DNA from: Albugo candida
Lineage: Eukaryota; Oomycota; Peronosporomycetes; Albuginales
Assembly (NCBI GenBank): GCA_040437565.1
Contig: JBDOQK010000016.1
Span: forward strand, 62,001-126,000
Length of the DNA: 64,000 nucleotides
Direction of reading: 5' to 3'
In this document: one piece after another, positions 11,490-21,784 of the stretch
Numbering within the stretch: position 1 is the stretch's first letter
Layout: every line of letters starts with the position of its first letter
The notes under the pieces: generated by a model
The model's database searches: none
The model's input: the letters and a program-made list of their open reading frames with translations, nothing else
What the model was told of the DNA's origin: nothing
Translations under genes and position numbers: made by a program

Positions 11490-11646
11490 GTTGAGTTGAC
11501 ACGTCTACAACATATATCAGTATGTACACTTCCTGTCAGTTGCATGTCGACAAGCTGTTTTGAGCTTCCTAGATATGAATGTTCAAAATGTATTTGTGTT
11601 CTTTATCAATCGTTCCGTTTTCTTTTACCAGTGCTCAAGAAGCAAT

Positions 11647-14600
11647 CTATTCTGTTTGTGTTTCCGGCAAAACATACGGTGGCCAACGCAATGTTGCCAA
11701 TCGGATCGACTCGTTCTCCAAACACTCTGCTAGGAATTCAGTTGAATCTGCCGTTTCAAGCTTTATCCATTTCAAAGTTTTACTTTTGGTCACGCGATGA
11801 AAGTTATTTTCCTTGAAAACTTGTAGCAAATCGTCTAACAACGAACTGCTTGTGTCATTCTGCGACTGGTCTTCCCTTCCGTGAGCCTCCGGGAAGTGAA
11901 CTGTAGTAGAAATGCGCAATCGCATTTTATTGATCGTCGTAAGAACGCTCGTGTCTAATGCACACTTTTTGCTCAACACCATGGACTCTTGATTTATACG
12001 AATACTAACGATTTCAGCCAATTTCCAGTCTCCGTAGATCCAAACATTTGCCTTACGATCCGCACACAACAAAAGGAGTATCGGGTAGAATAGCTCGTTG
12101 TTTGTGGGCAGGAGTGTGCAATTGGAGCACATCATTTGATCAGTGTTGCCATTAACAATGGAAGTAGCGTAAACTGCTCGGAAAAGTTTGGTATTGCCGC
12201 TACCAAATGTCTCGGTATTCCGAAACGGTATTTTGAATAAACTTCGAGAGCGAAATCCGATTTTCTTACCGGAACCTCCCGCCGAAAGGAACCACTTGAT
12301 CGAAAGTCCACTACTTGTTTGTACCATAAGCCGTACTAATTCTTCCTTTCCCTTCCTCGCTTCCTCTGGATTTGCAAATTCGACACTATAGTGCTGGTCG
12401 GTCATGTAATATAACAGTGACATCGGGAAGGGGAGCCTTGATGGGCCGACAAGTTGGGCTTGAGATGGACGCAAGCAATGCAGTTCCACTACATTCTTCG
12501 TCGCTTTGATCTTTGAGAACGTAGCATCGAATCCTTCTGGGTCATTTTGCTCGATCACGACATTCGACAAATAGCACGGTGAAAAGAGATCATGTGCAAA
12601 ACCAGAATCATTTGAAATTTGTTCGGTTATTGCGCTTCTTGTGTGACTCGCATCCTTCATCGCCTTCAGACCCAGGCTGATGCTGTCGGTTTTCTTGGCA
12701 CTTGGAGAGCCCTTGGAGCCTTTCTTATCCACTTCACCACGTAAAACTTGATGTTGAAATGTGATGGCTAGCAAAACTCGTAGTAGCTCTTCACGTTTTT
12801 CTCTACGATCGCCGTCTTCAGGACGTGTGTCAAGCAAAGCACACTCGTCCAGTACCTGTGAAACTCTGTGTGTGGTTGCATATGTACTCAAGCTGCGTAG
12901 AGCACTCATAGTGTACTCGTATTCATCACCCGGTGATATTTTATACCCTTGCAGCAATTCTTTGAGGTATTTGATCGTTCTGCTGCATAAATCCGAAATG
13001 AGATGATTGAGAGCTTTGTATCGATGAAGTGAAATGGAAAAATGCTGCAGTAATTGTCGTCTCATTCTGTCGCACGCGCTGTTCTTCTTCGCATTATTCC
13101 CATTGCTTTGCCACCCACAGCTTTTCATCAGTACATGATGATATAGTCTCCACAGCGAAAGCGGTTCACTCCACGCATCCTGATCCAACCGCAATTTGGC
13201 TACGAGATTGTGCTTCATTTCCTCCATATATTGTACTGCATCCGAAATGTGATATTTTGAAGGCAATGTGAACAAATCAGGGACAGTCAGCAACGCTATG
13301 AGAATGATAGTATCCACTAACAGCCATGAATGCTGCTTCTGTCCCATTTTGTATCCTGAGTCGCTCGGATCATTGCCATTGCTTTGAATTCTGCCAGCAA
13401 CTGAATTCACGACCAAGGCAAGTAGCCGACAAAGAGGGAGGCTTATCGGAAATTTGCATACAAAAGCTCCAAATGAAGTCACACGAGCATTCTTCTCCTC
13501 AGATGAATTGATCGCATCAAAAGCCGCGAGCGTATCATAGGCGCATTGTATATTCTCTAGACTCGGCACATGCATCGCTGACGACAACAGTTGTCGGGGA
13601 GTTGATTTCATTGCAATAGCCAGCTTGGACTGGAGCAGAAGAATTGTGCGTGTCAGGGGTTTTCGTAGAATCTCCGGTTTCGAGTAAGCGCACATACAGT
13701 GCTTCTCGAATGTCTCGGTAAACAAGTGCAATGCAATTCCGGGACGCACTCGACCAGCACGTCCGGCTCTTTGTTTTGTTGAAGCCTGGGAACACCATAC
13801 AGGCATCAAAAGTTCCAAATCTTGAGCATATCCTTCATTCTTAGCATTATCGGCACCGACCATCATCTGAATTTGCTTTTCAATCCCACAATTGAGTACA
13901 TGTGTCACGCCAGGAATAGTTACACTACTTTCTGCGATATTGGTCGCAAGTATGATTTTGACAACAGACGGACTGCCCTGATCCAATTCGCTGAATGCAG
14001 CCTCTTGCTCTTCTAGTTCAATGTCTGAATGTAGTACATAGATTTTCATGACGGCTTGCTGAGATGTCTTTTGTGTATTGGATGTGAGCTGCTCATACAC
14101 CGTGTTGATGCTTTGCATGCCCGGTAAAAATACAAGAATGCAGGGCCCAGTGCTGATCTCGCCGTGCTGACTGGGCTGCCATTGCTTCACAGCCCGTTTT
14201 TCTGCTTCTTGTTGGGCAAATCCTTTCAGGATTCCTACCAACAGTTCCAGTTGACGTTCATGAACAGATTGGATCATGGCCGTTGCTGTTGGATTTTCAG
14301 CTGTCGTTTTGGTGTCAGTTAGAGCACGGAAACTCGAGTCTAAAATCGCCAACGCGTGCCTTGAACTCTTGTTGTCGGAATGTTCAAGTACTTTTTTCAC
14401 CGTGCGAAAAGAGGGAATGTCAAGAACAGAACTCGAACATTGATTCTCATCGCGTGTGCTCCAGGAATCGAGGTACACATTCTCAACTTCATGCAGTCTC
14501 ACGCCGATATTTAATGGTCTCAATTTCTTTGCTGATTTTTTAAGGGTTTTCCCAGATACTTCCGATGCATTGATAGTCTTGAAATAATGCAGAAATTCGG

Positions 14601-17600
14601 TGGCATCCATTGTGGCAGACATGAGAATGACTTTGCAATTTGGTAGTTTGGGAAGGTATTGTTTTAGAATTAGCAGCAGTAAGTCCACGTCCATGGTCCT
14701 CTCATGGACCTCATCCAGCACAAGATGGGATATCCGAGATAGAGCATCCATGGGATTGTGCATCAAGTATTCCATCATATATCCGTTTGTGACGTACGTC
14801 AGTTTAGTAGCTTCTGAAGTCACACTTTGTTGTCCAATACGATAGCCTACAATGTCACCAAGTCTGCCCGACTCGCCAAATTCGTTCGATTCGCGCATTC
14901 TAGCCACAGTGGAGGCCAATTCAATCGCGGCGATACGTCGCGGTTGCGTAACGATTATCCTCACCTTTTGCTCCAGTGCCAGCGCTTCGTTCAGTATGAA
15001 TTGAGGTACTGAAGTGCTTTTGCCGCATCCAGTCTCGCCTTGAATGATGGTGACTTGGTTCTTCTGAATATGTTGTAGTATGGACTCCCGATGGGCATAC
15101 GCAGGTAAATTCTGCATTAGATCACGTATATGTGGCTGCGTTTTTGCAATAAACGATGGTTGTTTGAGCTCATCGTCTCGGTTCTGAATCTGCTTGGACT
15201 CCTTGTTCAATTCAGCAATTCCACTACCTTTCAACTTCTTCACAACACTTCCAGGGATAAGTTGAGATGATATGGTATCCTGACGTAAAGAATCGGATTT
15301 TGCATTGACCTTTGCTGAGGGGGTGAGATGATCGCTGGGAAAACTTGCCTTTGGAAGAAAAACACGTTCTTTTCCTTGTTCGTTCTGACACGAATTCTTC
15401 TTCATATAAACATTATTTGCATCAGTCTTGTTCCCATTTAGCTCCAAGTTGTCTAACTCTCTCGTAAGCAATGCGTCGCCTACTTCCTCGTTATCTATTC
15501 CAGAATGGTCTGTGAGAGTAGTCAGGCTCTTTAGTGTACATGTTAGCAATGGCGGACTCTTTTCTGCGACACCGTGCTCAACATTTGATAAAAGTCCCAT
15601 AAGCTGAATCACTGTAGAATGCAGCGAAAAGAAAGTTTGTCTCAGTTCCAATGAATTCTTTTGGTCGATTCCCACACGTTCCACCACTTTTTTCACAATC
15701 TCGTCGAGGTGAATGTTGGGATCGGTGGTCTCTCGCGGAATAGTTTTGTTTGCTGATCTGTACTCTTTGTTGACCAGCATATATATTTCCGATGAAAAAG
15801 GTAAATATCTCACTTTTTGTCTCAACTGCAGCGGCGCTGTTTTGATACGACTGCAAAGAACGCATTCAGCTTGTCGCATGTGCTTGATAGCTTCTGTAAA
15901 CGTCGTACACGCCGCACGCGCAGCTGCATTCATAAACGTCTCATCGTTGGTTGACAAATTCTCTCCACACAAATGTGTCCACATAGACTGCTGTATTCCG
16001 TCAATAAATCTATCTTGAACGCTAAGATCCACGGTACCAGCTTTGGCAGCTTTTTGGGTAGCTGTATAGTGCAATAAAGACGAAATAAGTAATGAGAGAA
16101 GAATTGTGTTGATCCGATCAATGCTTGTGATATCTTCAGTTTCAAGCAGATCAAGTTTGTCCAAGCGGCAGTGCAGTGTGAAATCTGTTACAATCACTTG
16201 TTCGCGTCGCCACAGGAGTATCAGAGCTAGCGGGACATCTCCTAAATCGGATTGAGTACTTGGAGCCCACTTGCTTAAGCTTACTTGCAGACTGTCGAGG
16301 ATCGCCATAACTTCTTTGACGATGATACTTTCTAAAGTCATACTTGAGTTAAGCAAAAATGTGCATACCAATAGTCGAATTGTATCAACGCCGAATCGAT
16401 CGACTTGACTATGTACTCTCTTTGATATATCTTTGCGTGCAGCCTTGGATCCCCGAGAATGGACCCATGCCTTCATCAATTTTTCAATGGACTTTCCGTA
16501 CGAATCGATACATGGCTGCAGAGTATCTCGTGCAAGTTGCATGAAAGGCTCAAATGACAGCTGCACCTTCCTTATGTAGCCATTTGGAGCATCTAAACAC
16601 TCTTCAATGACTGAGGTTCGCTCGGCTGCAAGATAAAGAAGCATTCGAGCTCCCAGCAAAAGTGAATCGCGTACTCCAACACATACTTTTTTCAGGTGTG
16701 CGGATGATCGCTTCGTTTTCGAAAGTCTCTGATAGTAGTAATGGGCAGCTAAATCATATTGCGTCCGGGCCTTCAAGATGGACGTTTCCAGCAGCTCGAT
16801 CGTTTGGCTCGAGTGACCGTGGAAATCAATCAAGTTTATGTAACGTTTCTTCTTCTTCTTTAATAGGTCTATTCCAAGTGGGAGCTTTTTGGATTTGTAT
16901 TTACTCACAAAGTGATCTTGAAATCCATAAAACGTATAAAACTGATGCATTTCTGCTAAAATGGTCGGATGAGTTTTGTCAACCTGTTTTCTTATCAGGT
17001 AATCCAAAACACTTCCTTTATCTTTGACCCAACTCGCAGCATGAATAGGAGTCATACACGATCGTTTATCTAAAGCGGGGAGCATCTCCGTCCATGACGC
17101 TAGCTCTAAATGCTTCTTTATTCCAAAATCTCGATCCAGTGCTTCGGTGAAATCATTGCTACATAATAACGCAACGTCGACAAGATTTTCCATGTCGATT
17201 TCGAGACTTGAAGCAACAAGACTGGAATCAAATACACGAGCTGAGATTCTCGCACTTTTTTTTCCCTGGGCTGGTCTGAATCGAATTTCCTCGAATGGAA
17301 TATAACGTGTAGAGCGCATAATGAAAAAATCCGAGTCACGTGATAATACTGCAAAAGCCTGTTTCATTTGTACGCATTGAGCTAATGCCATATCTGCTTC
17401 ACATTCACTTGTGTCCACTTGAATCCTTCGATCAAGCAATATTTGTCGTAGTACTCTGTCTGCGAAGAGAAATGAGCCATTGAGTCGACTGATAACGCGA
17501 CGAAGCTTTCCCGTGTTCGGTATTTCTTCTGAATCTGATGAATGAACGGACCCAACCGCTGGCAAATTGGACGTTTTTTCTCCTTCAATTTCGTATAGTG

Positions 17601-18054
17601 AAATCAGAAGCTCGTTAAGTTGAGCAACTGCATTGATCTTTTCCAAATCTCTTCGCAATAGACAGTAACGCTTACGACGCTGTGCGGCATTCCCACCAAA
17701 ACATTTTGGAGGATCCACAAAGAAATGAAGTTTGACATTGGCAGCTTTGAACTCGTCTAGCCACGTTGTGACAAAGTTGGTGAGGCGCAGGTCGCATCCT
17801 CCAGAGAGAAGCCAATTGCATACAAACAAATCCACCCACTCTTGCTGACCAGCACAATCGGAAGTGAATGCGTTATCGAGATGGGTATATTGTGATTCTG
17901 CAATCTTCACGACAGAGCCTAGAACTTGACTACATGCATAGTATATGAATCCAGAGAAATCTACCGCTAATGTAAGGTCTCTCAACGTGTCCTGCGAAAT
18001 GGACGTCTTGCTTTTCTTTTCATAGCAGTAGCGCTGTAGACCAAGCACTCCCAT
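11647..18054 (-). CDS. Asteroid/XPG-like nuclease domain fused to DExH-box RNA helicase
   Basis: One uninterrupted 2135-residue frame starting MGVLGLQRYCYEKK at 18054. Residues 1 to about 350 resemble the Asteroid/XPG-FEN PIN-like nuclease fold: an early Asp in LTLAVDFSGFIYYA, then ECEADMALAQ and VLSRDSDFFI, keeping acidic positions expected for metal binding. From about residue 985 comes a complete DExH helicase: GETGCGKS (about 1006), TQPRRIAA, DEVH (about 1113), SATMDA, VFLPGMQS, TNIAESSVTIPG, QRAGRAGR (about 1427), followed by the HA2/OB-type region and an unassigned C-terminus to 2135. The helicase class unwinds or remodels RNA; the N-terminal domain could cut or bind structured nucleic acid. 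The fusion is directly visible because no stop or intron separates the parts. Substrate unknown. Confidence 0.85.
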   Translation of the reverse strand: MGVLGLQRYCYEKKSKTSISQDTLRDLTLAVDFSGFIYYACSQVLGSVVKIAESQYTHLDNAFTSDCAGQQEWVDLFVCNWLLSGGCDLRLTNFVTTWLDEFKAANVKLHFFVDPPKCFGGNAAQRRKRYCLLRRDLEKINAVAQLNELLISLYEIEGEKTSNLPAVGSVHSSDSEEIPNTGKLRRVISRLNGSFLFADRVLRQILLDRRIQVDTSECEADMALAQCVQMKQAFAVLSRDSDFFIMRSTRYIPFEEIRFRPAQGKKSARISARVFDSSLVASSLEIDMENLVDVALLCSNDFTEALDRDFGIKKHLELASWTEMLPALDKRSCMTPIHAASWVKDKGSVLDYLIRKQVDKTHPTILAEMHQFYTFYGFQDHFVSKYKSKKLPLGIDLLKKKKKRYINLIDFHGHSSQTIELLETSILKARTQYDLAAHYYYQRLSKTKRSSAHLKKVCVGVRDSLLLGARMLLYLAAERTSVIEECLDAPNGYIRKVQLSFEPFMQLARDTLQPCIDSYGKSIEKLMKAWVHSRGSKAARKDISKRVHSQVDRFGVDTIRLLVCTFLLNSSMTLESIIVKEVMAILDSLQVSLSKWAPSTQSDLGDVPLALILLWRREQVIVTDFTLHCRLDKLDLLETEDITSIDRINTILLSLLISSLLHYTATQKAAKAGTVDLSVQDRFIDGIQQSMWTHLCGENLSTNDETFMNAAARAACTTFTEAIKHMRQAECVLCSRIKTAPLQLRQKVRYLPFSSEIYMLVNKEYRSANKTIPRETTDPNIHLDEIVKKVVERVGIDQKNSLELRQTFFSLHSTVIQLMGLLSNVEHGVAEKSPPLLTCTLKSLTTLTDHSGIDNEEVGDALLTRELDNLELNGNKTDANNVYMKKNSCQNEQGKERVFLPKASFPSDHLTPSAKVNAKSDSLRQDTISSQLIPGSVVKKLKGSGIAELNKESKQIQNRDDELKQPSFIAKTQPHIRDLMQNLPAYAHRESILQHIQKNQVTIIQGETGCGKSTSVPQFILNEALALEQKVRIIVTQPRRIAAIELASTVARMRESNEFGESGRLGDIVGYRIGQQSVTSEATKLTYVTNGYMMEYLMHNPMDALSRISHLVLDEVHERTMDVDLLLLILKQYLPKLPNCKVILMSATMDATEFLHYFKTINASEVSGKTLKKSAKKLRPLNIGVRLHEVENVYLDSWSTRDENQCSSSVLDIPSFRTVKKVLEHSDNKSSRHALAILDSSFRALTDTKTTAENPTATAMIQSVHERQLELLVGILKGFAQQEAEKRAVKQWQPSQHGEISTGPCILVFLPGMQSINTVYEQLTSNTQKTSQQAVMKIYVLHSDIELEEQEAAFSELDQGSPSVVKIILATNIAESSVTIPGVTHVLNCGIEKQIQMMVGADNAKNEGYAQDLELLMPVWCSQASTKQRAGRAGRVRPGIALHLFTETFEKHCMCAYSKPEILRKPLTRTILLLQSKLAIAMKSTPRQLLSSAMHVPSLENIQCAYDTLAAFDAINSSEEKNARVTSFGAFVCKFPISLPLCRLLALVVNSVAGRIQSNGNDPSDSGYKMGQKQHSWLLVDTIILIALLTVPDLFTLPSKYHISDAVQYMEEMKHNLVAKLRLDQDAWSEPLSLWRLYHHVLMKSCGWQSNGNNAKKNSACDRMRRQLLQHFSISLHRYKALNHLISDLCSRTIKYLKELLQGYKISPGDEYEYTMSALRSLSTYATTHRVSQVLDECALLDTRPEDGDRREKREELLRVLLAITFQHQVLRGEVDKKGSKGSPSAKKTDSISLGLKAMKDASHTRSAITEQISNDSGFAHDLFSPCYLSNVVIEQNDPEGFDATFSKIKATKNVVELHCLRPSQAQLVGPSRLPFPMSLLYYMTDQHYSVEFANPEEARKGKEELVRLMVQTSSGLSIKWFLSAGGSGKKIGFRSRSLFKIPFRNTETFGSGNTKLFRAVYATSIVNGNTDQMMCSNCTLLPTNNELFYPILLLLCADRKANVWIYGDWKLAEIVSIRINQESMVLSKKCALDTSVLTTINKMRLRISTTVHFPEAHGREDQSQNDTSSSLLDDLLQVFKENNFHRVTKSKTLKWIKLETADSTEFLAECLENESIRLATLRWPPYVLPETQTE

Positions 18055-18254
18055 GGTTCAGGGGATATCAATTTATGTCCGTCAAACTGGTGGATGGTTA
18101 CAAATTCATTCATACAGGTGATCGAATGTCTCAGAAATAATGTTTGTAAAAATACAGATTGCTGGGAAAATGATACCTGATCTTGTCAATTTAACGGTCA
18201 CAAGGTCGAGAGTCGAGCTTACCTGTATAATAACGTTGACTGCTGGGGACCCAG

Positions 18255-19450
18255 ATGCTCTGCGATACGGCGTATTCCTGTCAAAGTACTGATTTAAACA
18301 ATGCGGAAAGTTGTTACAATAGTGACGAATACTATTCAAGCGGCAACAAGGAAGAATATGGAGAGACCGAAGAATTGGATATTTTTGAAAGTTTTGACTT
18401 ACGTGTGGGTAATAAAATATTGTGCGCTATCCGAAAAACCGATGAAAAAGTAAGAAGAAACCTTCCCACTGCACAATAAGTGCTATCCCAAATTTGGTGG
18501 TGATCATTCTCAATCATGTAGCTATATGGCGAGGAGACAAGCACCAATTACATCGAGCGCTCCGAGACGAAAAGGTTGTTATTCGAGGTAACTGACCAAC
18601 GAAGGTACTAAAACCCAACACAGGAAGTCCTCTGTACAATACCGGGACGATTCGAGTCGTTATAACAAGCCACCAGACTTATCATTGTGGTGTTCCCAAT
18701 TTCAGTATCTACGCGTGCGTGGGAATCAAGTAATGTTCCAAAAGGTTTACAATGCACCACGTCCTCCACTCTGGACTTATCTTGACGATCATGCTGGTCA
18801 GGAAAATACCATAAATGACAATTGCTCCGCAAAATGCGAATTTGCAAGTACCGAAGAGATTTTTGCAATGTATGTGGTGAGAAATCACATCTGCCTTCAG
18901 CTCTTGTTGTTACGTGTTTGTCAGCGACGGCTGTGTTGATGAATCTCCTGTCGGTCAAGTGATGGATGACGATTCGACCAATGTTGCTACTGAAATAGCG
19001 CCAACGTCGAGAACATTGACAGGTGATTTGTGCATCGTAATTGATGATGTAAAGCTGCCGGTATCAGATCCCCACGAATCTATTGCTGAAGCTGCGGTAA
19101 GTCCTTCTTTCCTTATGATACTCCAATGCATAGATCGTGCTTTTATGAAGATATATACCGTATTGAGAGCTCCACAGAATACGCGGCACTAGACGATTTT
19201 TCTGACCAACGAGGAAGTGAAGCTATTCGACAAGGAACAAGTGAGTTGTTTGAGCAGCATGTACAAGACAGTTGTGTGTTCGCTGTTGAGGAGAGAAATA
19301 GATACGATTGTTCGCCTTCTTGTTGTCTGCTATATTCTCATCAAAAGTCGGCTACGATTGATTGTATCAGCTGATGAATGTTCGCAACTTTCCTTGTTCA
19401 GCATGCAATCCCCAACTAGAGATCGATGCTGGGTAACTGCTTATTCTTGA
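18255..19450 (+). CDS. Unrecognised five-exon protein
   Basis: Model by hand: exons 18255-18449, 18522-18574, 18624-18869, 18925-19096 and 19193-19450, phases consistent, 307 residues. Donors include GTAAGA, GTATGT and GTAAGT, which supports splicing, though the last acceptor (CACTAG, 95-nt intron) is the least certain. The N-terminus is acidic with Ser/Tyr clusters; the middle has aromatic and Pro-rich sequence (PPDLSLWCSQFQYLRV); the last exon is helical and hydrophobic (TIVRLLVVCYILIKSRL). I do not recognise a family. It is divergent from the helicase gene 200 bp away and its stop overlaps the convergent SNAPC3 stop by 10 bp. Confidence 0.5.
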
Positions 19451-20838
19451 ATAAACGGTAAATACTCAAAATCAGTGTAGAGGAGATCTTCTGTATCGGG
19501 ATTACAATGCGCTGATTTGAAGCAATGATCACAAAAAAACATCGGTTCCGAAGTAGCTAATCGGTCCTGATAGCAGACAAATTTGGCGGCAAATTGTTTG
19601 CAGATCAGACAATTACGAAGCGGCCTTGGCAAGTGATTACGTAGTCGCATTGGAAATGAACTCAGTGCGTTGGTGTCATACTCATGAAGCATACGCACAT
19701 CACGCAGCAAGACAAGATGCTCACATTCTCCCTGATGTATGAATACTCCTTCCAGGTTATGTTGCAATGACAGCTCATTGAATCGTGTGTGGTCCATCGA
19801 CCTTGGTGCGTTGCCTGTTTCACGATCAGAGTGACCAAAGCGACTTTCACGTGACGTGCGACGATCAATCCAATTTCGTATAGGTAGGGAATAGTCTACA
19901 TGATTGCTTTCAGAACGAGAACGGAAGTCCACATAAAATGTTTTCCCGAAATAAAGCATCTTTGAAGTACATTTGTGCTTTATAAACCGTTGATCCATAG
20001 AGCATGAGATTCGATCGATTAAACTTGTGAGGCTTTGTGAACCCAATACCAAAAATGATTGCGTTTTATTTGGCTCTTTTGATGGGTGGAGCACATCCAT
20101 CCAGATGATCATCTCCCCATTATCTTTTCGATTTTCGTGTGTGTGTTCCGACATGCACTTTGCATGTAGTTTTCTCGTAAGTGTAGCAACAGAGGCAGCG
20201 CGTGTGGAACTTTCAACTTTTACTTCTTCGTCAGGTCTAGCGAAGAAAAAGCTTCCCGCTGTGATAGTGTTTGCACTTGAGCGTTTCTGTTGAAGCACAC
20301 GAGTCTTAGGAGGGTAAGTTTGCAGAAATGCTCTCAAACGGGGACTTGGCATGCGCTCTTCTCGAAGTCGATAAATGTCGTTCAAGCTACTGAAAATGCG
20401 TTGATATCTTTCCATTTTTCTTATATTTCGCCTAGAAAGCCTTTTCTTCATCTTGGTTTGTGGAATACAGGTTTTCAGACCTTCGGTCGGGTTCTCAGCG
20501 TCCACAGTTGGCCGAGATGGTGATGCTCTCGGTTTCTCTTCGTCACTTGATGATAGACTCATATCTCTATTGAAAACACAGCGAGCAATTGAGCGATAAA
20601 GCTTAATGCGTTCCATATAACTCAGTGGTTCTTCCGTTTGGGCTGATTTATACTCATTCCACTGGTGCATAGCATCGTGAATTGTATTATCGACTGCACG
20701 TTCGATAGGTGGTAATTGAATATCGTCAGTTGCGATGTCAATTTCCAGTTGTTGTGATTCATTTGGTTTCAAAAGATCAGTGTCAGTTCGATGTTCAATT
20801 TCAACGAAAGGAAACAATTTGGCGAATTGCGAGTTCAT
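19441..20838 (-). CDS. SNAPC3: snRNA-activating protein complex subunit 3 (SNAP50-like)
   Basis: Subunit of the complex that binds the proximal element of snRNA gene promoters for RNA polymerase II and III. Single exon, 465 residues; ATG at 20838 (MNSQFAKLF), as the frame upstream offers only a non-ATG start. The N-terminal half is poorly conserved. The C-terminal half has the SNAPC3 pattern: FLVLGSQSLTSLIDRISC, then MLYFGKTFYVDFRSRSES, LPIRNWI and a Cys/His zinc-binding end (LICKQF, FFCDHCF, SAHC). Length and order fit the family. Convergent with the unrecognised gene ending at 19450. Confidence 0.82.
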   Translation of the reverse strand: MNSQFAKLFPFVEIEHRTDTDLLKPNESQQLEIDIATDDIQLPPIERAVDNTIHDAMHQWNEYKSAQTEEPLSYMERIKLYRSIARCVFNRDMSLSSSDEEKPRASPSRPTVDAENPTEGLKTCIPQTKMKKRLSRRNIRKMERYQRIFSSLNDIYRLREERMPSPRLRAFLQTYPPKTRVLQQKRSSANTITAGSFFFARPDEEVKVESSTRAASVATLTRKLHAKCMSEHTHENRKDNGEMIIWMDVLHPSKEPNKTQSFLVLGSQSLTSLIDRISCSMDQRFIKHKCTSKMLYFGKTFYVDFRSRSESNHVDYSLPIRNWIDRRTSRESRFGHSDRETGNAPRSMDHTRFNELSLQHNLEGVFIHQGECEHLVLLRDVRMLHEYDTNALSSFPMRLRNHLPRPLRNCLICKQFAAKFVCYQDRLATSEPMFFCDHCFKSAHCNPDTEDLLYTDFEYLPFIQE

Positions 20839-21235
20839 CTCAGTCAGAATCAAAAATGCTTGGTTATAGATACAGGAAGTAATTTACATATGCAGTATTG
20901 CCTGATTTCAAACGAGTTGATTGGCGATATCCTGTCCCTAACATACTATTAAGCATACTGAGCGTAAAAACCTTGCAAATCCGCCTTTGTGACTTTTACT
21001 CAAAGTATGATGTTTAGTGAGATGCTCATCTCCTTGTCGGGTCTCGAGTTACCGTATGTAGAGCTACACAGCGTTTAAAATCGCATGTTCAAGAGACAGT
21101 TAATATTCACCCTCCCTCAGAACCGGATGTTTTGTACTTATTCTTCATCATATAAAGAAATGAGTGAGCACATCAAAGCACGCTCTTGAACGAGTGGTTA
21201 GTTGCTCGATCGTGACATCGATCGTACATAAAGTG
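20839..21235. other. Intergenic, no gene seen
   Basis: About 400 bp between the divergent starts of SNAPC3 and the bZIP gene. No coding frame or RNA gene that I can support; probably promoter sequence for both. Confidence 0.5.
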
Positions 21236-21784
21236 ATGGAGGCGAACTCGCAAAATAGTTTTCATGCAAAATTTGGCACATTCGGAGCTGGAAAGCTACC
21301 TCGTCTAATGGATTTGACGATCGTCCGATCGCGACACACACGTCCGGAAGGGGATCTGACACCAAATATGTACAGTGTCAGCCGCTATGATCGCTTTATA
21401 CGACCGCCTGCGTTACGTGACATGACCGAAGATATTTTATGTACGCGTAATGCAGTAAAGATGAGGGTGCATGAAGTTTGCTGCCAACAGTGGTCTGGCT
21501 TCAACAAGAGCGGAGATGTCGAGCATTCACCTCATCCTGTAAACACGTTCAACTCCGTTTTTCTAAATTCGAGAGATGGGTCAACTTCTGGAAAACGAGC
21601 TCGTCGTAAGGAGCAATGTCGATTTAACCAAGCCAATTATCGTACAAGAAAACGTCAGCAGGAAAGAAATCTGCTGGCTCAAATATGTGCATTACAATCC
21701 GAGATTGATGCTTTGGAGAAGCGAAAAAAGAAGCTATCATACGATCTGTCAAACACTAGCATACATCGTAGAAGTAGAATCTAG
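21236..21784 (+). CDS. bZIP transcription factor, Cys-type basic region
   Basis: At least 182 residues from ATG 21236 (MEANSQNSF). The C-terminal part is a bZIP: RRKEQCRFNQANYRTRKRQ followed by a zipper with Leu at heptad spacing (NLLAQICALQSEIDALEKR). Aligning on the x9 spacer from Arg to the first Leu puts Cys at the position that is Asn in nearly all bZIPs; this replacement is known for oomycete bZIPs and should change DNA specificity. The frame stops soon after the zipper, which is short for the family, so more exons may follow (see 22008-22160). Upstream frame lacks an ATG. Confidence 0.75.
   Translation: MEANSQNSFHAKFGTFGAGKLPRLMDLTIVRSRHTRPEGDLTPNMYSVSRYDRFIRPPALRDMTEDILCTRNAVKMRVHEVCCQQWSGFNKSGDVEHSPHPVNTFNSVFLNSRDGSTSGKRARRKEQCRFNQANYRTRKRQQERNLLAQICALQSEIDALEKRKKKLSYDLSNTSIHRRSRI

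Noticed and set aside
12188-17027. Many 60-120-codon plus-strand frames in the nuclease-helicase gene
   Set aside because: All are antisense to one continuous 2135-codon frame with complete helicase motifs.
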